From NCBI GenBank assembly GCA_934515035.1, contig CAKSXP010000130.1, positions 1 through 5,599 of the forward strand: a stretch of 5,599 nucleotides of DNA. The letters are read 5' to 3'. Both the position numbers and the translations under genes were made by a program. This document shows, piece by piece, positions 1-4,372 of this stretch. Origin of the DNA: an uncultured Oscillospiraceae bacterium. Lineage in GTDB: Bacteria; Bacillota; Clostridia; Oscillospirales; Oscillospiraceae. How positions within the stretch are numbered: the first letter of the stretch is position 1; each line of letters opens with the position of its first letter. A model generated the notes under the pieces. That model was given only the letters and a program-made list of their open reading frames with translations, searched no databases and was not told the DNA's origin.

Positions 1-74
1 GCCCGTTGGTCAAGCGGTTAAGACACCGCCCTTTCACGGCGGTAACATGGGTTCGATTCCCGTACGGGTCACCA
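1..74 (+). tRNA. tRNA-Glu (anticodon TTC), 5' base missing
   Basis: Cloverleaf with anticodon stem CCGCC/GGCGG (26-30 and 38-42) around the loop CTTTCAC, which gives anticodon TTC at 33-35 and so glutamate. The T-arm carries GGTTCGATTCC, and CCA is encoded at 72-74 after discriminator A71. The 3' acceptor strand ACGGGTC (64-70) needs GGCCCGT on the 5' side, but the window opens at GCCCGT, so the first G lies just outside. It is probably co-transcribed with the next tRNA, because the 38-nt spacer has no promoter. Confidence 0.96.
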
Positions 75-77
75 AAC

Positions 78-105
78 CATCCAGAGGCAATTCAGCCTCT
101 GGATG
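78..105 (+). repeat. Hairpin in the tRNA-Glu/tRNA-Val spacer
   Basis: An 11-bp perfect inverted repeat (78-88 against 95-105, arms CCAGAGGC/GCCTCTGG plus flanking pairs) around a 6-nt loop occupies most of the spacer. No T-tract follows (GAATATTAG), so it is unlikely to terminate efficiently. It may guide processing of the tRNA precursor or cause partial attenuation. Both roles are inferences. Confidence 0.6.
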
Positions 106-112
106 AATATTA

Positions 113-189
113 GGAGGCGTAGCTCAGCTGGTTAGAGCGCATGCTTCACACGCATGAGGTCGATGGTTCGAGCCCATTCGTCTCCACCA
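113..189 (+). tRNA. tRNA-Val (anticodon CAC)
   Basis: Complete 77-nt cloverleaf. The acceptor stem GGAGGCG (113-119) pairs with CGTCTCC (179-185) with one G-T wobble. The D-arm is GCTCAGCTGGTTAGAGC. The anticodon stem CATGC/GCATG encloses the loop TTCACAC, giving anticodon CAC at 147-149, which reads GUG valine codons. The T-loop motif GGTTCGAGCC is present, and discriminator A186 is followed by encoded CCA. The second tRNA of the cluster, it is followed directly by an intrinsic terminator. Confidence 0.97.
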
Positions 190-192
190 GAC

Positions 193-234
193 AAAATCCT
201 GCAATTGTGATCGGTTGCAGGATTTTCTGTTTTT
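193..234 (+). terminator. Intrinsic terminator of the tRNA cluster
   Basis: A perfect 12-bp stem, AAAATCCTGCAA (193-204) against TTGCAGGATTTT (215-226), has a 10-nt loop and is followed by CTGTTTTT. It begins 3 nt after the CCA of tRNA-Val. It should end the tRNA transcript and separate it from the downstream thiamine pyrophosphokinase gene. Confidence 0.88.
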
Positions 235-253
235 ACGGAACATATAGCCATGC

Positions 254-260
254 AGAGGGA
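254..260 (+). promoter_or_regulatory. Ribosome binding site that favours the 271 start
   Basis: AGAGGGA lies 10 nt before ATG 271. The in-frame ATG at 250 is preceded by ACGGAACATATAGCC, which has no Shine-Dalgarno sequence, so the downstream ATG is preferred. The spacing is slightly long, so the choice is likely rather than certain. Confidence 0.55.
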
Positions 261-270
261 CGGTGCGGCA

Positions 271-921
271 ATGGAACGGACATGTTATATCTTCGGTGCA
301 GGAGATTACGGCGGGCAGACTCTGACAGCCGCCGGTCTTGGCTCCGGGCTTATTATCGCCGCGGACGGCGGATATGCCCGTTTGAAGCAGTGGGGCATAA
401 CCCCGCATCTCGCCGTCGGCGACTTTGACTCCCTGGGACGGGTGCCCGAAGACACGGAGGTGATCCGTTACCCCGTCATGAAGGACGACCCCGACATGAT
501 GCTGGCCGCGCAGGAAGGGCTGGCCCGGGGCTGCCGCCGTTTTGTGATATACGGCGGTCTGGGCGGACGGCTCGACCACACGCTTGCCAACCTTCACGTT
601 CTGGCCAGCCTGGCTCAGCGCGGCTGTGCGGCGTTTCTGCTCGGCGAGGATACCGCGGTCACCGCCGTCCATAACGGCGTTCTGACCTTTGGCTCCGGAC
701 AAACGGGAACTCTCTCGCTGTTTGCCTGGGGCGGACAAGCCGCCGGGATCAGCCTTTCGGGACTTCTCTATCCGCTGACCGACGGTGTCATGACCGCCGA
801 CAGGCCGCTCGGTCTCAGCAACGAGTTTCTCGGCACCGGCGCGCGCGTCTCCGTCGCCGACGGAACGCTCATAGTGCTCTGGCCCCCCGGAGAGGTCTCT
901 CTTCCTCTCCATTCCAACTGA
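271..921 (+). CDS. thiN: Thiamine pyrophosphokinase
   Basis: Cytoplasmic enzyme that transfers pyrophosphate from ATP to thiamine to make thiamine diphosphate, the cofactor of transketolase, pyruvate-converting enzymes and acetolactate synthase. The 216-residue product has the usual family length and shows the family motifs in order: IFGAG near the N-terminus, ADGG (31-34), GDFDS (50-54), an acidic KDDPD (71-75), GGRLDHTLANL (98-108) and a C-terminal SNEF (183-186). The family usually has Thr where this protein has Pro74 (KDxTD). An alternative in-frame ATG at 250 would add seven residues (MQRDGAA), but it lacks a ribosome binding site and precedes the natural N-terminus. The gene stands alone between the tRNA terminator and a convergent aminotransferase. 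I see no convincing promoter in the short upstream gap and no TPP riboswitch. The functional call is firm; the start is less so. Confidence 0.93.
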   Translation: MERTCYIFGAGDYGGQTLTAAGLGSGLIIAADGGYARLKQWGITPHLAVGDFDSLGRVPEDTEVIRYPVMKDDPDMMLAAQEGLARGCRRFVIYGGLGGRLDHTLANLHVLASLAQRGCAAFLLGEDTAVTAVHNGVLTFGSGQTGTLSLFAWGGQAAGISLSGLLYPLTDGVMTADRPLGLSNEFLGTGARVSVADGTLIVLWPPGEVSLPLHSN

Positions 922-950
922 ACGCGGCAGACGCATTCTTATTTTCATAC

Positions 951-996
951 AAAGAACACAGACAGGCATGTTTTTTCATGCCTGTCTGTGTTCTTT
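951..996. terminator. Bidirectional terminator, 20-bp perfect stem
   Basis: The arms at 951-970 and 977-996 are perfectly complementary over 20 bp, with a 6-T loop. The stem ends in TTCTTT followed by TATTGTTTC on the plus strand. It lies between the stop codons of two convergent genes (thiamine pyrophosphokinase and the aminotransferase), so it probably serves both. The minus-strand exit (GTATGAAAATAAG) is only weakly U-rich, though that strand's stem also begins and ends in A/T pairs. Confidence 0.85.
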
Positions 997-1018
997 TATT
1001 GTTTCTGATCTCAAAGTC

Positions 1019-2083
1019 TCAGCAGACCTTGACGGTCCAGCCGCGGGTATCCTTGATCTTGCCCCACTGGATGCCGGTCAGCGTATCATAAAGGCGCTGT
1101 GTGACCTCACCGATCTTGAAGCCGGTCACCGTGTAGTCCTTCCCCTTGTACTCGATCTGTCCGACAGGCGAAACAACGGCTGCGGTGCCTGTGCCCCAGG
1201 CCTCCTCAAGCGTGCCGTTCTCAGCCGCCTCGATCAACTCGTCGATCGATATTCTGCGCTCTTCGACCTCGTATCCCCAGCTTCTGACAAGCTCAATGCA
1301 GCTCTTGCGGGTGATGCCGGGCAGAACGCTGCCGGTCAGTGCGGGCGTGATTATCTTTCCGCTGATTTTGAACATGATGTTCATGCTGCCGACTTCTTCG
1401 ATATACTTGCGCTCGACACCGTCGAGCCAGAGCACCTGTGAAAAGCCCTTCTGCTCCGCACGCTCTCCCGCACGGAGAGAAGCGGCATAGTTGCCGCCGC
1501 ACTTGGCAAAGCCGGTGCCGCCGCGAACGGCGCGCACATCCTCGTCCTCGATCATTATCTTGACGGGGTTGACGCCTTCGGCGTAATAGCTGCCGACCGG
1601 GCTGGTTATGATGCAGAAAAGATAGGTGTGTGAAGCATGTACACCGACATGCGGGTCTGTCGCAATGACGAACGGGCGGATATACAGCGAGGTATAGGGC
1701 GCGTCCGGCACCCAGTCCGCATCGATCGCAACAAGCTTTTTCAGCGCCTCGAGGAATATATCCTCCGGGATCCTCGGAATGCACAGCCTGTCCGCGGAAT
1801 TGTTCATACGGGCGATATTCTCCGTCGGGCGGAACAGCTGAATGCTTCCGTCCTCTGTACGGTATGCCTTCATGCCCTCAAATATCTCCTGTGCATAATG
1901 AAAAACCATAGCGGACGGCTCGAGCTCAAACGGCCCGTAGGGTACGATGCGCGGATCGTGCCATCCCTTTTCGGTGTCATAGTTCATAAGAAACATGTGA
2001 TCTGAAAAGTATGTGCCAAAGGGTATTCCGTTAACGTCCGGTTTTGCCTTCGGTGATGTGGTTTTAGTGACGCTTATTTCCAT
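1019..2083 (-). CDS. ilvE: Branched-chain amino acid aminotransferase
   Basis: PLP-dependent class IV transaminase that interconverts leucine, isoleucine and valine with their 2-oxo acids, using glutamate/2-oxoglutarate. It performs the last step of branched-chain amino acid synthesis in the cytoplasm. At 354 residues it matches the long bacterial/eukaryotic BCAT-type subfamily (about 350) rather than the roughly 300-residue E. coli type. Visible features are the N-terminal FGTYFSDHM segment, YAQEIFEGMKAYR (63-75), RPTENIARMNNSADRL (85-100), YIRP (134-137), the PLP lysine K194 in GFAKCGGNYAAS, EEVGSMN (229-235) and the phosphate-binding GTGTAAVVSP (297-306). The redox CxxC found in mammalian BCATs is absent. 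The start is supported by the AAAGGGGT ribosome binding site (on the minus strand, just upstream) and by typical N-terminal alignment. It is a single-gene unit with its own promoter and a very short leader, so there is no room for a T-box or leader-peptide attenuator. Confidence 0.95.
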   Translation of the reverse strand: MEISVTKTTSPKAKPDVNGIPFGTYFSDHMFLMNYDTEKGWHDPRIVPYGPFELEPSAMVFHYAQEIFEGMKAYRTEDGSIQLFRPTENIARMNNSADRLCIPRIPEDIFLEALKKLVAIDADWVPDAPYTSLYIRPFVIATDPHVGVHASHTYLFCIITSPVGSYYAEGVNPVKIMIEDEDVRAVRGGTGFAKCGGNYAASLRAGERAEQKGFSQVLWLDGVERKYIEEVGSMNIMFKISGKIITPALTGSVLPGITRKSCIELVRSWGYEVEERRISIDELIEAAENGTLEEAWGTGTAAVVSPVGQIEYKGKDYTVTGFKIGEVTQRLYDTLTGIQWGKIKDTRGWTVKVC

Positions 2084-2115
2084 GGTATTACCCCTTTCGA
2101 ATAATCGATATGGTC

Positions 2116-2143
2116 ATATTATCACAGAAAGCGCAAAAATCAA
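2116..2143 (-). promoter_or_regulatory. Putative sigma-A promoter of the aminotransferase gene
   Basis: On the minus strand, TTGATT (2138-2143) is followed after 16 bp by TAATAT (2116-2121). An overlapping alternative -10, GATAAT, has a TG dinucleotide upstream. Transcription would start near 2108, giving a leader of roughly 25 nt that holds little beyond the ribosome binding site. Confidence 0.6.
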
Positions 2144-2213
2144 GCTGTTTTCCCATTTGCTTCGCTAATTTGTAAAATCTGCATGAGTTTCCTCTGCTTC
2201 GCGCGTCTTTCTA

Positions 2214-2242
2214 TTGACAGCGATGTATATACGCGCTATTAT
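2214..2242 (+). promoter_or_regulatory. Strong promoter of the padR-DUF2812 operon
   Basis: A perfect -35 box TTGACA (2214-2219), a 17-bp spacer and TATTAT (2237-2242) make a near-consensus sigma-A promoter. Nearly the whole -10 box lies within the left arm of the adjacent palindrome, and transcription should start around 2249, also inside it. A repressor bound to the palindrome would block RNA polymerase. Confidence 0.82.
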
Positions 2243-2275
2243 TATGTCACGCGATATATCGCGTGACATAATAAT
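2238..2275. promoter_or_regulatory. 38-bp perfect palindrome, probable PadR operator
   Basis: The left arm ATTATTATGTCACGCGATA (2238-2256) is the exact reverse complement of 2257-2275, centred between 2256 and 2257 with no spacer. It contains the ATGT...ACAT pattern described for operators of PadR-family repressors (known for the family) and a CGCGATATATCGCG core. It covers the -10 box and predicted start site, and ends 22 bp before the padR ATG. Autorepression by the downstream PadR protein is inferred. Cruciform extrusion or an RNA role is less likely, because transcription begins inside the palindrome and the RNA would carry only part of it. Confidence 0.8.
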
Positions 2276-2297
2276 CTGAACGAAAGGTCGTGGCCAT

Positions 2298-2606
2298 ATG
2301 TCCGAAAGTCAGCCCATGACCGAGGCAATGTTCTATATCCTGCTTTCGCTGCTGCACCCCGGCCACGGCTACGGCATGATGCAGCGGATAAACGAGCTGT
2401 CCAGCGGGCGACTGAGCATCGGTCCCGGAACGCTGTACGGCGTTCTTACCCGCATGAGGAAAGAGGGCTATATCACTCTCGACGCGGAGGACGGACGGCG
2501 GAAAACATATTCGATAACCGCTTCCGGCAGAAAGGCTCTGCGCGATGAATATACAAGGCTGAAACTGTTGGTGCGCGACGGCGCTGTTATGGAGGAAGAG
2601 CAATGA
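2298..2606 (+). CDS. PadR-family transcriptional repressor (short form)
   Basis: A 102-residue winged helix-turn-helix protein of the compact PadR subgroup (about 100-110 residues), which lacks the long C-terminal dimerisation domain of B. subtilis PadR. The helix-turn-helix covers roughly residues 8-60: the family's GYGMMQRI (24-31), then LSIGPGTLYGVLTRM (39-53) as the recognition region, then KEGYI. The wing is DGRRKTYSITASGRKAL (65-81), with the usual R(R)K-Y pattern. A charged helical tail (82-102) probably completes the dimer interface. GAAAGGT at 2282-2288 is the ribosome binding site, about 9 nt from ATG. The gene is first in an operon and its last codons overlap the next start (ATGA). 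A near-perfect promoter with an overlapping 38-bp palindrome precedes it, so it probably represses its own operon. The ligand or signal cannot be read from the sequence. Confidence 0.92.
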   Translation: MSESQPMTEAMFYILLSLLHPGHGYGMMQRINELSSGRLSIGPGTLYGVLTRMRKEGYITLDAEDGRRKTYSITASGRKALRDEYTRLKLLVRDGAVMEEEQ

Positions 2607-3742
2607 ACGTGAAATACAGACTGAATCCGCAGGAATACGCCATAGGAGAATGCGAAAAACTGTATTCCGATATGGCCGCGCGCGGCTGGATCCTCGACAA
2701 ACGCGGACAGTATTTCAGCCGTTTCCGCCGCGGCGAACCGGAAAGGCGCATATACCGCATCGAGTTTTCCTCCCCGGCGTTTCTCGAGGACAGTGGGCTT
2801 CCGGAAGAACAGACAGCGCTGTATGAGGACTGCGGCTGGAAATATGTCACAGGCCGGGGCTTCGTGCACGTTTTCACGGCGCCGGAGGGCAGCGGCGCGC
2901 CGGAGATATACTCCGACCCACGCAGCCAGGCCGGCACCCTGAAAGCGCTGCGGCGCAGCTATGTTTCCTGCTGGGTCATACTTCTTCTTGCGCTTGGCTT
3001 CTGCCTGCTCATGGCCTGTGCGCTTTACGGTTCCGTGGGTGAAGCGCTTCCCCGCTGGGGCTCCGATATCACGCTGGGCTTTTTCCGCTCAACATCGCTG
3101 CTTCTGTTTTATTTTTCCTTTCTGATACTGGTCCTCTCCGGGCTGCTGATCTCCGCTGTCCGGACGCAGATGCTTTGCAGCAGGCTGAAACGCGGCATCC
3201 CGCTCGACCATTCTCCATCGCAGAAATTCAGGGTATCCGGCGTTATCCGCGCCGTTCTGTCCGCTGTCTGCCTTGTTTTCCTGCTGCTGACGGCGGTTCA
3301 ATTTCTTGGTACCAGAAAATATGACATGCCGGAGGATTCCGACGGACCATATATAACCCTCAGAGACATGGGCTTTACCGATGAGCGCACCGAGAGCTTC
3401 TATGACGGCTCGGTGAGCTCCGTTGAGGTCACAAGGTCCCTGATGTGCACATATTACAGCACGCGCGAATTCACGGAGGACAAATGGATGTATCAGGATA
3501 TCTATGTCCTGCGCACGCCCGGCCTCGCGGATGAACTGGTCCGAAAAATCATGACCGACTGCACCTTTGCGGCCGGTCCGGAGGACTTTTCCCCCGTCGA
3601 TATTGAAGGGCTTGACGGTGCATGGCAGTGCGGGATCGAGTATATCTGCGTCCGCGGCGGGACCGTGTGGTATATCACCTGTTCCGCCTTCGGCGACGAG
3701 ACCCTTTTCCCGCTCGGTGCCGTTGCCGCCTTACCGCAATAA
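2603..3742 (+). CDS. DUF2812 membrane protein, partner of PadR
   Basis: A 379-residue protein I assign to the DUF2812 family, whose function is not established. Residues 1-120 form a soluble N-terminal domain with the family's conserved features: EGW-like ARGWILDKRGQYFSRF (26-41), an RRIYRIEF strand (48-55) and CGWKYVTGRGFVHVF (77-91). Three hydrophobic segments follow at about 121-143, 157-186 and 211-236. The cytoplasmic side is marked by KALRR before segment 1 and by the basic loop between segments 2 and 3 (RTQMLCSRLKRG). This predicts a cytoplasmic N-terminus and an extracytoplasmic C-terminal domain of about 140 residues (237-379) with five cysteines. ATG at 2603 overlaps the padR stop by 4 bp (ATGA) and uses the GGAGGAAGAG site inside padR, so the two are translationally coupled. 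DUF2812 genes are commonly found next to PadR genes in Firmicutes. A sensing or signal-transfer role is inferred, and a transport-accessory role remains possible. Confidence 0.85.
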   Translation: MNVKYRLNPQEYAIGECEKLYSDMAARGWILDKRGQYFSRFRRGEPERRIYRIEFSSPAFLEDSGLPEEQTALYEDCGWKYVTGRGFVHVFTAPEGSGAPEIYSDPRSQAGTLKALRRSYVSCWVILLLALGFCLLMACALYGSVGEALPRWGSDITLGFFRSTSLLLFYFSFLILVLSGLLISAVRTQMLCSRLKRGIPLDHSPSQKFRVSGVIRAVLSAVCLVFLLLTAVQFLGTRKYDMPEDSDGPYITLRDMGFTDERTESFYDGSVSSVEVTRSLMCTYYSTREFTEDKWMYQDIYVLRTPGLADELVRKIMTDCTFAAGPEDFSPVDIEGLDGAWQCGIEYICVRGGTVWYITCSAFGDETLFPLGAVAALPQ

Positions 3743-3783
3743 TAAGCGCGGCGCTCCCCCGGCAGGAGAGCGCCGCGCTTATT
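3741..3783. terminator. Bidirectional terminator overlapping both stop codons
   Basis: AATAAGCGCGGCGCTC (3741-3756) pairs perfectly over 16 bp with GAGCGCCGCGCTTATT (3768-3783), with an 11-nt loop. The left arm includes the last two bases of the DUF2812 stop TAA. The right arm ends in the first base of the TCA that encodes the TGA of the convergent flavoprotein gene. T-tracts outside the stem are poor on both strands (CAATGC and TTGCGG), so termination relies on the AATAA/TTATT stem base. Confidence 0.75.
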
Positions 3784-4247
3784 CAATGCTCTTTGCCATA
3801 CCACTCCGAGACAGTCAGCTTCCACACCGAAACTATCCCGAGAGCTTTTTCGTCAAACGACCACGGCCCCGAGCCGTAATGGTCCATGATATGCTCCAGC
3901 GCACAGATCTTTTCTTCCGGGTCCGTGATGCGGGAGATCACGCCCTTCCCTGTCACGCTCCGATACCGGAACGAATACCGGCAGGCGCTGTCTCCCGTGA
4001 GCAGTTCATGCTTTGAATCCATCTCAAAGCCGGCGTGCGGGTCCGCTTTTATCAGTTCCGCCTTTCTGCCCTCGCCCGCTCCGTGGAAATACAGCTCAAG
4101 CAGGCCGTTTTCACAGCTGAATCCGAAATTGACCGGCACGATATAGACGCTTTCTCCATCTCTGAGACCGATACGGCAGCAATCGCAGCTTTGCAGTATA
4201 TCAAGCTTTGCGCTTTCGGACGTCACTTCTCTGTCATGCCTTCTCAT
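3783..4247 (-). CDS. NimA-like flavoprotein, pyridoxamine 5'-phosphate oxidase fold
   Basis: A 154-residue protein resembling the PNPOx-like split-barrel family often annotated as NimA (5-nitroimidazole reductase-like) or pyridoxamine 5'-phosphate oxidase-related. Members are usually FMN- or F420/heme-binding dimers in the cytoplasm. Recognisable segments are the N-terminal MRRHDREVTS with following helix, CCRIGLRDGESVYIVPVNFGF (23-43, family signature strands), ELYFHGAGEGRKAELIKADPHAGFEMD (51-77, cofactor-phosphate region) and VSVWKLTVSEWYGKEH at the C-terminus. The length matches the family (about 150-160). The start is supported by GGAGGG 5 to 8 nt upstream on the minus strand. It is a single gene, convergent with the padR-DUF2812 operon and divergent from the FHA-SEDS gene. 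True pyridoxine oxidase activity is unlikely, because these short relatives lack the full PdxH layout. The substrate is unknown, and nitroimidazole resistance should not be assumed. Confidence 0.88.
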   Translation of the reverse strand: MRRHDREVTSESAKLDILQSCDCCRIGLRDGESVYIVPVNFGFSCENGLLELYFHGAGEGRKAELIKADPHAGFEMDSKHELLTGDSACRYSFRYRSVTGKGVISRITDPEEKICALEHIMDHYGSGPWSFDEKALGIVSVWKLTVSEWYGKEH

Positions 4248-4276
4248 GGCAAACCCTCCGTAACAGTTTTTTTACA

Positions 4277-4305
4277 AATATAGCACACCCTCAAAGCACC
4301 GGCAA
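4277..4305 (-). promoter_or_regulatory. Putative promoter of the NimA-like gene
   Basis: On the minus strand, TTGCCG (4300-4305) is followed after 17 bp by TATATT (4277-4282), preceded by TGC, which makes an extended -10 element. The ribosome binding site GGAGGG and ATG follow with a leader of about 25 nt. The -35 box lies 3 bp from that of the divergent promoter. Confidence 0.65.
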
Positions 4306-4308
4306 CGG

Positions 4309-4337
4309 TTGTTTATTCGGGCAGGTTGGTGTATAAT
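4309..4337 (+). promoter_or_regulatory. Putative promoter of the FHA-SEDS gene
   Basis: TTGTTT (4309-4314), a 17-bp spacer and a perfect TATAAT (4332-4337) form a sigma-A-type promoter. It gives a leader of about 30 nt ending in the GGAGGTG ribosome binding site (4362-4368) six bases before ATG 4373. The short inverted repeat CAAC-G-GTTG (4303-4311) spans the point where the two divergent -35 boxes meet. Confidence 0.7.
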
Positions 4338-4372
4338 TATCTTTCAGACATGTACCGGTATGGAGGTGCGGC

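Noticed and set aside
1..189. tRNA genes as a possible integration site (att) for a mobile element
   Set aside because: No integrase, no direct repeat of a tRNA 3' end and no shift in composition are visible within the window.
124..969. A 281-codon minus-strand open frame antisense to tRNA-Val and the thiamine pyrophosphokinase gene
   Set aside because: It runs through a tRNA and opposite a firmly identified enzyme gene. Its C-terminal stretch containing RRMGSNHRPHACEACA is the well-known spurious translation of the antisense of a tRNA gene.
968..1441. Plus-strand open frame across the terminator and the end of the aminotransferase gene
   Set aside because: It starts inside the terminator loop and is a shadow of the aminotransferase, with no family resemblance.
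2084..2160. T-box or leader-peptide attenuator for the aminotransferase
   Set aside because: The predicted leader is only about 25 nt, with no T-box consensus and no terminator/antiterminator pair.
2158..2202. Direct repeat TGCTTCGC (2158-2165 and 2195-2202) between the divergent promoters
   Set aside because: An 8-bp repeat 37 bp apart is easily expected by chance and does not align with either promoter's boxes.
3783..4247. Calling the flavoprotein a nitroimidazole resistance determinant (nim)
   Set aside because: The PNPOx-like fold family is broad and mostly of unknown substrate. Resemblance to NimA does not show resistance.
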